NCBI GenBank assembly: GCA_948144175.1 | Contig: CANXME010002128.1 | Location: 186,001-250,000, forward strand | Source of the DNA: Closterium sp. NIES-65 | Taxonomy: Eukaryota; Streptophyta; Zygnematophyceae; Desmidiales; Closteriaceae | Direction of reading: 5' to 3' | Length of the DNA: 64,000 bases | Shown here: positions 13,201-22,728 of the stretch, in pieces | Layout: every line of letters begins with the position of its first letter | How positions within the stretch are numbered: position 1 is the stretch's first letter | Made by a program: the position numbers and the translations under genes | The notes under the pieces: model-generated | The model's database searches: none | Told to the model about the DNA's origin: nothing | Seen by the model: only the letters and a program-made list of their open reading frames with translations

Positions 13201-13990
13201 AGAGCGGCGGCAAAAGGAGGAGCAGGGTAGGAAGGCAACGGAGGGAGATCGACGACAGAAGGAGGATGCGCAAAGGAAAGAGGCTGAGGAGGACGATCGG
13301 GAGGAAAGGGAGAAACAACAGGAGAAGGAGCACTAGCAAAATGAGGAGGCGCAGAGGAAGGAGGCAGAGGAAGCAGAGCGGGTGGAGAGGGAAAAACAAC
13401 AGGAGATGGCGCGCCTGCAGAAGGAGGCGCAGCGGAAAGATGCAGAGGAGGCCGAGAGGCAGGAGAGGTAGAAACAGCAGGAGATGGCGCGCCTGCAGAA
13501 GGAGGAGAGGCAAAGGAAGGAGGCAGAGGAGGTAGAGCGGCAGCAGAGGGCGAAACAGCAGGAATTGGACCGCTTGCAGAAGGAGGAGGCGCAGAAGAAG
13601 GAGGCAGAGGAGGCCGAGCGGCAGCAGCGGGCGAAACAGCAGGAGATGGAGTGCCTGCAGAAGGAGACACAGAAGAAGGAGGCAGAGGAGGCCGAGCGGC
13701 GGCAGAGGGCGAAACAGCAGGAGATGGAGCGCCTGCAGAAGGCGGAGCAGTGCCAAGCAGAGAAGAGGGCCAGACTTGCATCCTACGTGGAACAGCAGCG
13801 GCAACTGGAGGCAAAGGCAAAGGCGATGGCTGAAGAGACGGAACGATTGGCAAGGGAGGTGGAAGAGGAGGATTTGACCATGCAGGGGGAGGGGACCTGG
13901 AAGGGAGTCGAGGAGGAAATAGCTGAGGGCCTGGGGAGTTTGCTGTTGATTGAGAGCGAGGAGGCAAATGTAGCAGAGGGCGTGGCTATT
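10300..13990 (+). other. Long charged coiled-coil region with internal tandem repeats
   Basis: Translation alternates Ala-Glu-Lys-rich repeats, then methionine-rich segments of the type MKEMKEAMMEMKAEMKEMK, then repeats of KQQEMERLQKEEAQKKEAEE type. At 11090-11450 a roughly 63-bp unit (core VEAEAQKESEAAAQQKEEGA) is tandemly repeated about five to six times. Two of the lesions lie in or beside these copies: TCA to TGA at 11347-11349 relative to sister copies, and GCAGAGGGCGC instead of GCAGAGGCGC near 11406. Heptad-like spacing and near absence of Pro and Cys predict a rod. The antisense frames give long proline-rich open frames that are only shadows. Confidence 0.75.
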
Positions 13991-14099
13991 GTTCCCGGAC
14001 AGAACGTAGAGGTGTCAAGGAGGCGGCCTAGACAGGAGGACAGGGAGCCAGAGGGTCATGCGGCTAAGAGACGGCGTGCAGCTGGTATACAGGAGTTGA

Positions 14100-14496
14100 T
14101 ACCGATAATCCCAGGGGAAAAGAAAGGGATGAAGATCGACAAGTGCGACAACAGGAAAAACGCCATAGTGGACGACAAGGGTAAGACTTGGGGTGTCTGC
14201 CTGCCGTTCAGGGGAAGCGGGTTCTCTCAACGGGGTGAGGGACCATTGCAGAAGTGGACGTCTGAGCAGACCGTCGACGGCCGGAAGCGGAACCTCGGCT
14301 CTTACAAAACGGTGTGGGAGAGGGCATACACGGTCGCAGTCTGCTGGAAGTTCTACTTCCCGGATATTGACATGCAGGCATACGGCATGAATCCAAACCG
14401 TATTAACAAGTGGCGGGAAGACCTCGACTTCACAACGTGGCTTCCAACAGGGGTGTGGAGCGTCATCAACGAGCTCCACCTGGATAAATCGGACGG
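14100..14496 (+). other. AP2/ERF-like DNA-binding domain (tentative)
   Basis: Just after a basic stretch (RRPRQEDREPEGHAAKRRR) the protein reads KGKTWGVCLPF, then LQKWTSEQTVDGRKRNLGSY, then KTVWERAYTVAVCWKFYFPD. The layout of G-V at the first strand, K-W-x-x-E, G-x-x-x-x-LG-x-Y/F, then T-x-x-x-A-x-x-x-A and an aromatic-rich helix resembles the AP2 fold: three strands and a helix that bind the major groove. After it, a GTGAGT donor at 14497 leads to the short exon 14585-14642. An alternative is an unrelated, lineage-specific DNA-binding domain. Confidence 0.4.
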
Positions 14497-14940
14497 GTGA
14501 GTGTTTATGTGATGGACAGTTGCAACTTCTAAACACCCGCAAAGTTCGATGGTTCTGATCTTGCGACACTGGTGTCTTGTGCAGATTCTCACTCGTTCAA
14601 ACCAACACGGCTCTTCGGCAGCAGCAGGGGGATGGCTTTCAGGTAGCTGCCTGCGCTGGTGTCAGAATAACTGCGTGCGTGCATGCCTCTCAGCCCTGCC
14701 CCTCTCACAACACAGGCGCCACTCTTCTTGCTTTACCAGATCCCTCTTTGCTGCTGCTCCTCTCTTCACTTAGACCCCTCTTCTGGGTCACAGGCTTTCT
14801 CCTCCGTTCCTCTAATACCTCTTTTTTTCTCCTCCCGTTTGTTTCCCTCTAAGCATCCTTGTCTTCTTGCTCCCTTTAAGAATCCCCTCTGTCGTCTTCT
14901 CTCCTCCCCACACCCTTCGTCCACCAACCACCGGGTCCGC

Positions 14941-17900
14941 TCCTCCCTCGTGCCCTGTCCTCCCTCGTGCCCTGTCCTCCCTCGTGCCTTGTCCTCCCTC
15001 TCGTGCCCTGTCCCCCCTCGTGCCCTTTCCTCCCTCTCGTGCCCTGTCCTCCCTCGTGCCCTGTCCTCCCTCGTACCCTGTCCTCCCTCGTGCCCTGTCC
15101 TCCCTCGTGCCCTGTCCTCCCTCGTGCCCTATCCTCCCTCTCGTTCCTTGTCCTCCCTCGTGCCCTTTTCTCCCTCTCGTGCCCTGTCCTCCCTCTCGTG
15201 CCCTGTCCTCCCTCGTGCCCTGTCCTCCCTCTCGTGCCCTGTCCTCCCTCTCGTGCCCTGTCCTCCCTCTCGTGCCCTGTCCTCCCTCATGCCCTGTCCT
15301 CCCTCGTGCCCTGTCCTCCCTCGTGCCCTGTCCTCCCTCTCGTGCCCTGTCCTCCCTCGTGCCCTGTCCTCCCTCGTGCCCTGTCCTCCCTCGTGCCCTG
15401 TCCTCCCTTGTGCCCTGTCCTCCCTCTCGTGCCCTGTCGTCCCTCGTGCCCTGTCCTCCCTCGTGCCCTGTCCTCCCTCTCGTGCCCTGTTCTCCCTCGT
15501 GCCCTTTCCTCCCTCTCGTGCCCTGTCCTCCCTCTCGTGCCCTGTCCTCCCTCGTGCCCTGTCCTCCCTCTCGTGGCCTGTCTTCCCTCTCGTGCCCTGT
15601 CCTCCCTCGTGCCCTGTCCTCCCTCGTGCCCTGTCCTCCCTCTCGTGCCCTGTCCTCCCTCTCGTGCCCTGTCCTCCCTCTTGTGCCCTGTCCTCCCTCG
15701 TGCCCCGTCTTTCTTCTCGTGCCCTGTCCTCCCTCTCGTGCCCTGTCCTCCCTCGTGCCCTGTCCTCCCGCGTGCCCTATCCTCCCTCGTGCCCTGTCCT
15801 CCTTCGTGCCCTGTCCTCCCTCTCGTGCCCTGTCCTCCCTCTCATACCCTGTCCTCCCTCTTGTACTCTCCTCCCTCTCGTGCTCTGTCCTCCCTCTCGT
15901 GCCCTGTCCTCCCTCTCATGCCCTGTCCTCCCTCTCGTGCCCTGTCCTCCCTCGTGCCCTGTCCTCCCTCTCGTGCCCTGTCCTCCCTCGTGCCCTGTCC
16001 TCCCTCTCGTGCCCTGTCCTCCCTCTCGTGCCCTGTCCTCCCTCGTGCCCTGTCCTCCCTCGTGCCCTGTCCTCCCTCGTGCCCTGTCCTCCCTCGTGCC
16101 CTGTCCTCCCTCTCGTGCCCTGTCCTCCCTCATGCCCTGTCCTCCCTCTTGTGCCCTGTCCTCCCTCTCGTGCCCTGTCCTCCCTCTTGTGCCCTGTCCT
16201 CCCTCGTGCCCCGTCCTCCTTCTCGTGCCCTGTCCTCCCTCTCGTGCCCTTTCCTCCCTCGTGCCCTGTCCTCCCTCGTGCCCTATCCTCCCTCGTGCCC
16301 TGTCCTCCCTTGTGCCCTGTCCTCCTTCGTGCCCTGTCCTCCCTCTCGTGCCCTGTCCTCCCTCTCGTGCCCTTTCCTCCCTCTTGCCCTGTCCTCCCTC
16401 TCGTGCCCTGTCCTACCTCTCGTGCCCTGTCCTCCCTCTCATGCCCTGTCCTCCCTCTCGTGCCCTGTCCTCCCTCGTGCCCTGTCATCCCTCTCGTGCC
16501 CTGTCCTCCCTCGTGCCCTGTCCTCCCTCTCGTGCCCTGTCCTCCCTCGTGCCCTGTCCTCCCTCTCGTGCCCTGTCCTCCCTCTCGTGCCCTGTCCTCC
16601 CTCTCGTGCCCTGTCCTCCCTCTCTTGCCCTGTCCTCCCTCTCGTGCCCTGTCCTCCCTCTCGTGCCCTGTCCTCCCTCGTGCCCTGTCCTCCCTCGTGC
16701 CCTGTCCTCCCTCGTGCCCTGTCCTCCCTCGTGCCCTGTCCTCCCTCGTGCCCTGTCCTCCCTCGTGCCCTGTCCTCCCTCTCGTGCCCTGTCCTCCCTC
16801 GTGCCCTTTCCTCCCTCTCGTGCCCTGTCCTCCCTCTCGTGCCCTGTCCTCCCTCTCGTGCCCTGTCCTCCCTCGTGCCCTGTCCTCCCTCGTGCCCTGT
16901 CCTCCCTCTCGTGCCCTGTCCTCCCTCGTGCCCTGTCCTCCCTCGTGCCCTGTCCTCCCTCGTGCCCTGTCCTCCCTCTCGTGCCCTGTCCTCCCTCGTG
17001 CCCTGTCCTCCCTCTCGTGCCCTGTCCTCCCTCTCGTGCCCTGTCCTCCCTCGTGCCCTGTCCTCCCTCGTGCCCTGTCCTCCCTCGTGCCCTGTCCTCC
17101 CTCGTGCCCTGTCCTCCCTCTCGTGCCCTGTCCTCCCTCGTGCCCTGTCCTCCCTCTCGTGCCCTGTCCTCACTCTCGTGCCCTGTCCTCCCTCTCGTGC
17201 CCTGTCCTCCCTCGTGCCCTGTCCTCCCTCTCGTGCCCTGTCCTCCCTCTCGTGCCCTGTCCTCCCTCGTGCCCTGTCCTCCCTCGTGCCCTGTCCTCCC
17301 TCGTGCCCTGTCCTCCCTCTCGTGCCCTGTCCTCCCTCGTGCCCTGTCCTCCCTCTCGTGCCCTGTCCTCCCTCTCGTGCCCTGTCCTCCCTCGTGCCCT
17401 GTCCTCCCTCGTGCCCTGTCCTCCCTCGTGCCCTGTCCTCCCTCGTGCCCTGTCATCCCTCGTGCCCTGTCCTCCCTCGTGCCCTGTCCTCCCTCTCGTG
17501 CCCTGTCCTCCCTCGTGCCCTGTCCTCCCTCTCGTGCCCTGTCCTCCCTCTCGTGCCCTGTCCTTCCTCTTGTGCCCTGTCCTCCCTCGTGCCCCGTCCT
17601 CCTTCTCGTGCCCTGTCCTCCCTCTCGTGCCCTGTCCTCCCTCGTGCCCTGTCCTCCCTCGTGCCCTATCCTCCCTCGTGCCCTGTACTCCCTCGTGCCC
17701 TGTCCTCCTTCGTGCCCTGTCCTCCCTCTCGTGCCCTGTCCTCCCTCTCGTGCCCTGTCCTCCCTCTTGCCCTGTCCTCCCTCTCGTGCCCTGTCCTCCC
17801 TCTCGTGCCCTGTCCTCCCTCTCGTGCCCTGTCCTCCCTCTCGTGCCCTGTCCTCCCTCGTGCCCTGTCCTCCCTCGTGCCCTGTCCTCCCTCGTGCCCT

Positions 17901-18010
17901 GTCCTCCCTCGTGCCCTGTCCTCCCTCGTGCCCTGTCCTCCCTCGTGCCCTGTCCTCCCTCGTGCCCTGTCCTCCCTCGTGCCCTGTCCTCCTGCGTGCC
18001 CTGTCCTCCG
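14941..18010. repeat. 17/19-bp minisatellite, about 3.1 kb
   Basis: Tandem units alternate between CCTCCCTCGTGCCCTGT (17 bp) and CCTCCCTCTCGTGCCCTGT (19 bp, with an extra CT). The units contain no stop codon in any forward frame. This gives three overlapping spurious open frames of more than 1000 codons on the plus strand and several on the minus strand; none is a gene. Rare variants (CATGCCC, GCCCCGTC, GCCCTATCC, TTTCC) mark individual units. Pure pyrimidine runs predict strand asymmetry and possible triplex formation. Confidence 0.97.
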
Positions 18011-18310
18011 GGCTCCCCCTCTTGACCCCCCTCTCTTCCGTCCCAAGCCCCCCTTCTGCCCTTCTCTCATGCGGCCTGGTTCTGCCCTAAACCCGAAATT
18101 CTAAACCGCTCACACCACAGCTTTGATCTGTAGTGTTCCTTTCTCTCCCTTGTGTAATGCCCACTTCTGTCTTGAGCCCTCCACTAGTCTTTTCGCCTCT
18201 GTCTTTGAGAATGCCCATTTCTAGTTAACCTTCCCACTCACCCTCCCCACCTTCCCATACTTTCTCCACCCGTGTTCCGCCTAGTCCTACTGCTGTAACT
18301 CTTGCTTTCA

Positions 18311-20155
18311 AGCGGCAAAGATTGTTCGCACCACTGTTTTGTCTTGTGGTGTTTCATCCTCTTCATATTTTTCCCCCAATCTACCAACCCCCCCAAACCC
18401 CCGCCCCTCATCTTTTGCCGTTCTTTCTGGTTTCATGCGGCAAGAACCGCATACACAACCTCTATGGTTTTTCTTCCTCTTCTTTTTCCCTTCAACACCC
18501 CTCGTATTCCCTTTCTTTCACATTTTCCAGGCGGCAAGAATCGCTCGCACCACTGGTTTGACCTGTGGACCATCAAGTACCTCAAGAGATTCAAGTGGGA
18601 CAATCTCAGCGAGAAGATGGGTGAGTGCAGTGCAGTGCAGTGCACTGCGGTGCAAGGGCATATGAGAGGCTTTGGGATGGTTGAGAGGTGAATGGTGGGC
18701 TGAATGGCAGGCATGCAGGACGTGGTTTGTGAGAGAGGTGCCGACCAGTGGACAATCAAGTACCTGAGCGAGAAGATGGGTGAGCCGATGGGTGGACTGG
18801 ACGGAAGAGAGGGTGAGGTGAGGGAAGGGTTGGGTCAGTGCAGGGGCGAATGGCAGGCAAGCATGCAAGTCACGGTTTGTGAGAGAGGTTCTGACTGACG
18901 TGCGTACCACCAAGTACCATAGGCGTTGTTAGTGGGACGACCTGGGTGAGCTGCTGAGAGGTTGAGGCTAGGGAGGGGATGGGTGAGTGAGTCGATGAGT
19001 GGATGAGATGAGAGGGGAGGGAGGGGATGCGTGATGTCATGTGTGCATGGCAGCTTGTGAGCCAAGCAGTGGGTGCAGCAGAATGGCAGGCAGGCACGGT
19101 GAGGGAGATGCGGAGCAGAGCGAGGTGAGGACTGAGGCTTGCTGCCCCTCACCGAGATGATCAAGAGTTTAAGCTTTTTGCTTCTCATCATCATCATGCC
19201 TCCTATCCCCTCTTCTCCTCTCCCATCCCTATTTTTCCCCCCTCCCCGCCTCTCATCCCCATGTCCGCCTCTCGTCCCCGCTTCACACTTCACATCCCCT
19301 GCTCCCATCGCTCATTCCCCTTCTCCCTTCCCATCCCCCTTCCCCCCTCCCGTCCCCTCTCCCATCCCCACTCATTCCCCGCACAGCCAACCGCCATGCC
19401 ATGCAGTGGGGGAGCAAAAGCTGGAGTCGGAGCCAATCCTTCGCGTCACAGGCTGCTCTTCCCATCCCCTCCTTCGTCCTTCCCTTCTCCCTTCTCATCG
19501 TCCCTCTTCCCTCTCATGCCCCCCCTGCCTACCAGCACGCAGTGAGGGAGCAGAAACTGGAGGCAAGATGCGGGTGGCGGCGATTGTGGTCTATGTGGCT
19601 GCTCCCCTCTCATCCCCCCTTCCCCCCTCCCCTCCCCCCTCTCACCTCTCATCCTGACTCACAACGTACCGCCGGGCAGTGAGGGAGCAGAAGCTGGAGG
19701 CGGAGATGTGGGTGGCAGGCAAGGAGAGGGATGCGTATGTGACGCGCGTGCAGCACAGCAAGGTGCTGCAGTGCCGGTCAGCCAAGGCGGCCAAGAAGGT
19801 GTGTGTTAGTATGTGCGCGTGTGCATGCATGTGCGTACCTGTGTGTGGTGCGTATAGAAGGAGAGTGACGCATATGCAGTGGAGCAAGGTGCTGCAGAGA
19901 TGACAGGCCAAAGCAGCGAAGGAGTGCGTGTGAGTGTATGCGCGTGTGAATGCATGTGCGTGCCTGTGTGTGGTGCGTATAGAAGGAGCGGGACGCATAT
20001 GTGTCGCGCGTGCAGCAGAGAAAGGTGCTGTGTGCGTGTGTGTGTGTGTTTGTGCATGCATGTGTATGGTGCATATAGAACAAGAGGGATGCGTATGTGA
20101 CACGCGTGCAGCAGAGCAAGATGCTGCAGAGGCGACAGGCCAAGGCAGCCAAGAA
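18311..20155 (+). pseudogene. ESF2/ABT1-like gene fragment with repeated exon copies
   Basis: Two exons resemble the C-terminal half of the nucleolar pre-rRNA processing factor ESF2 (ABT1 in animals), after its RRM. Exon 18531-18620 encodes GKNRSHHWFDLWTIKYLKRF and then KWDNLSEKMG; the family has a W-x-x-KYL-x-x-FKW-x-x-L-x-E-K core here. Exon 19680-19798 encodes VREQKLEAEMW, then KERDAYVTRVQHSKVLQ. The phases agree: the first exon ends in phase 1 and the second starts with two bases. Degenerate copies of the first exon lie near 18311-18350, 18433-18470 and 18738-18780. Partial copies of the second lie near 19403-19440, 19547-19580, 19860-19912, 19975-20030 and 20061-20155. No RRM exons are visible, and the minisatellite sits where they should be. 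I read this as a truncated, internally duplicated fragment; a split functional gene is possible. Confidence 0.5.
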
Positions 20156-20868
20156 CGTGCGTGCGTGCGTGTGTGTTGGCGGGTGGGTGTGTGGGTGCGT
20201 GCATGCGCGCGTGTGTGCGCGCGCACGTGTGTTTGCTGTGTGCGCGCGCATAATCGTTCTTGGTCAGCCTCGTGTGCAGATTCGCTATTACTACTTGTCA
20301 GAGTTACCAGAGTATATATTCTCGTGTCTTCTTGTCATGCTGCGTCTTTTAATCGCCATTAAACGGAGACATGTACCATGGCTGACAGTTAAGTGGCCGA
20401 TCTTTCAAAGGTTGCCACTTTTTCAACTTCTGAACTCTGTGATTTCTTTGACTACTAATTTGTTGTTCTCTGGTTAATGTCTCTTGGGCTAACATTCTTT
20501 TTTGGGACACCACCGAAAGGTTCCTTACTATGATGTCATTGTTGAGATTTGTTCCTGGTATCTCTATTTTAGGAGTGCAGCGCAGATTCATTTGGCAGCT
20601 TCGCTGGCTTTTGTTGAGACATCGGAATTTGTATTTTTAGCAGGGAACTATTATTATTAGGGCTTCATGTAACTAGAACATAAATTATTAAGTTATAATG
20701 TTCGCTCTGTAAACTACTTGTGATGTCTATTACGGAACTCAGAATTCTGATTACCGTCATCGCCCGGATATAAGACATATATGTCTTATCTCGTACACTA
20801 AAAAAAATGCTTGGGTTATCTTGTATTTGGGGAGTTTTGGGTGTCTTATAAGTCTTATAAGATAGAAA
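20156..20868. other. AT-richer spacer with a perfect palindrome
   Basis: This stretch opens with a GT/GC microsatellite (to about 20250) and then has no supported gene. A perfect 20-bp palindrome lies at 20770-20789, and two CTTATAAG palindromes lie at about 20841-20860. Base composition is clearly more AT-rich than the flanks. Confidence 0.6.
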
Positions 20869-20989
20869 CAAAATGTGGGAGGGGGGAGGGAATATTGCAA
20901 GACCACTTGGGGGCTGCAGGGATGCGGTAAAGGGAAGACCTCAATATAAAGCAGGGGGCTGAAGGAAACAGGAGGGAAGGTTGGGTAGA

Positions 20990-21407
20990 AAATAGATGAG
21001 GCAAAGGGAAATAAGCAGAGCTGAAGGGGAAACGCAGAGAGCATGGGTAATGGAGTGAGCAGGGGGAGAGAGTGAGCAGGGGGTAAGAGAGGGAAAAGGG
21101 GGAAGAGAGTGAGCAGAGAAGAAGAGAGCGAGCGGGGGGGAAGAGAGTGAGCAAGGGGGGGAGGAGAGAGCCGGGCCGAAGAGAGTGAGTTGGGGGAAGA
21201 GAGTGAGCATGGGGGGAGGGAGAGAGCAAGGCAGAAGAGAGGGAGTAGGGGGAAGAGAGTGAGCAAGGGGGAAGGGCGATAGCAGGGGGAAAGTGAGTGA
21301 GTAGGGGGTTAGGGAGTGAGAAAGGGGGAAGGGAGATTCTAGAGAAGAAGAGAGTGAGTAGGGGGAAGAGAGTGAGCAAAGGGGAAGGGTGTCAGTAGGG
21401 GGAAGAG
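20990..21407. repeat. Purine-rich minisatellite, left half
   Basis: Tandem degenerate units of roughly 18-20 bp are built on GGGGGAAGAGAGTGAGCA. The array is interrupted at 21407/21408 by a copia element and resumes at 29183. The target-site duplication AAGAG is itself part of the repeat unit. Confidence 0.85.
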
Positions 21408-22604
21408 TGTCAACGGGAGTTGTGTGTTGGCCCCGTCCACGCTTGGGCGGAGCCGACTTCGTGGTGGGGTGTACGGAAGGTACAGCCGACTTGCAGCAGT
21501 GGGCGACGCTGACTTGGACGAGCTGGTCGACGGGGTTGGTCGACTGGCACGGCGCCACTGCAATACCGCCGACTTGGGAAGCCAGCGGCCGACTTCAACT
21601 GGTGGTCGGCGATGTGGCACGTCGACCTGGAAGTCGGCGCCGACTTGCAAGGTCACCGACTTGCAAGGTCACCGACTTGCAAGGTCACCGACTTGCAAGG
21701 TCACCGACTTGCAAGGTCACCGACTTGCAAGGTCACCGACTTGCAAGGTCACCGACTTGCAAGGTCACCGACTTTGCAAGTCGGCGCCGACTTGCAAGGT
21801 CGCCGACTTGGGAGGTCGCCAACTTCAAGAGGTCAGTCTGGAAGTCGGCGCCGACGTAGAAGGGGCGTCGACCTGGTGACGCCGACTTGGGTAGCTGACA
21901 ACTGCACTGGTCGACCAGGAGTGACGTCGACCTGGATCTGGTCGACCGGAGGAGTGGTCGACCTGGTGAGGTCGACCTGGTGTGGTTGTCGACTTGGGAG
22001 GTCGACGAGCACATACAGGAGCAGCTGGTCGACATAGTTGCCCGGTCGACCAGGATACCTGGGTGACGAGTTTCTGCGAAGGAGTGCGACGGTCACCCAG
22101 GCGAAGTTGGCGAGACCGACCTCCATGGTGGTATCCCGAGGTCGTCGTGGCGGATCAGAGGCAGTCGCTAGCTCGAGGTTGACGTGGTGTGTGCGCTGTG
22201 CATGTGACGAGACTTTGCATGCCAATCATCTGCGCGCACCTGCAAAGCGGGTGCACTGCTGTCCTGCGTGAGCAATGCTGGCACACCGTCAACCTGCAGC
22301 GTTGGCAAGCTGTCGACTTTGCACTGCTGTAGCGTGGTCGACCAAGTCGTGCTGGAACGCGGTCGACCATGCTGTGCTGGCAGTCGACCAACCTGAATGC
22401 TAGCTCTGATGTAGTCTTGCATTGCCAGCTTCATTGGACCATTATTGACAACTTTCTCTAGTGAAACTCTTGCCAAATTGCCCCATGAACTAGCAACCAG
22501 TGTGAGCACTAGGAAAACGTCTAAGGACCAAAGAACGCAGACATCACACGAGCACACGTGCCTAGCCAGTACTCTAAGCTCCCGTTGTAGTAGTTATCTT
22601 CTCA
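21408..22604 (+). repeat. 5' LTR of copia element A
   Basis: This 1197-bp LTR has TG...CA termini. It contains a 16-bp tandem array (CGACTTGCAAGGTCAC, about eight copies, 21651-21770) and many GGTCGAC/CGACTT motifs. It should contain the promoter and R region; I did not identify a convincing TATA box. Confidence 0.95.
21645..21775. repeat. 16-bp tandem array inside the 5' LTR
   Basis: About eight near-perfect copies of CGACTTGCAAGGTCAC lie here, followed by variant copies (TTTGCAAGTCGG, AAGGTCGCC). The same array occurs at 28223-28353 in the 3' LTR. Tandem sub-repeats in U3 often act as enhancers in LTR elements; a role here is inference. Confidence 0.9.
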
Positions 22605-22728
22605 TGGTGCGGTGAGCGTGGAACGAACACGCGACGTAGTTCAGTCTAGCCGACTTAGCACATACCGATCGTGTTCGTAGACCGGCAGCCGTGAAGTCAC
22701 TAGCGTGCGCGTAGGCGACGCCGAGGTG

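Larger units (their letters stand above)
8797..14642 (+). pseudogene. Ulp1-like / giant coiled-coil / AP2-like fusion gene, probably decayed
   Basis: Phase-consistent exons: 8797-8906, 9025-9195, 9276-9440, 9520-9643, 9745-14496, 14585-14642. The first four junctions use GTATGT, GTGAGT, GTAAGT and GTAAGG donors with TGCAG-type acceptors and keep frame without exception. The order is a C48/Ulp1-like fold (8797 to about 9970), an Ala/Glu/Lys/Arg-rich coiled coil (about 10.3-14.0 kb) and an AP2-like domain (about 14.15-14.35 kb). The large exon has lesions: TGA at 11347-11349, an extra G near 11406 that shifts the frame, then TAA 12962-12964, TAG 13334-13336 and TAG 13469-13471. Coding character continues past each lesion, so decay is likelier than gene ends. 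The true 5' end is not found, and the 3' end runs into a minisatellite. Transposons often capture Ulp1 genes, so this may be a transposon passenger or a host gene. The exon chain is strong; domain names are moderate. Confidence 0.6.

Noticed and set aside
12345-13967. 540-codon proline-rich minus-strand frame
   Set aside because: It is the antisense shadow of the plus-strand coiled-coil exon (complement of GAG/GAA/AAG-rich codons).
14683-18104. Three overlapping plus-strand frames of over 1000 codons, plus minus-strand frames of 118-323 codons
   Set aside because: All lie in the 17/19-bp minisatellite; the unit simply has no stop in several frames.
19642-20362. His/Thr-rich and Cys/Val-rich open frames
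   Set aside because: They translate GT/GC microsatellites in several frames and show no domain.
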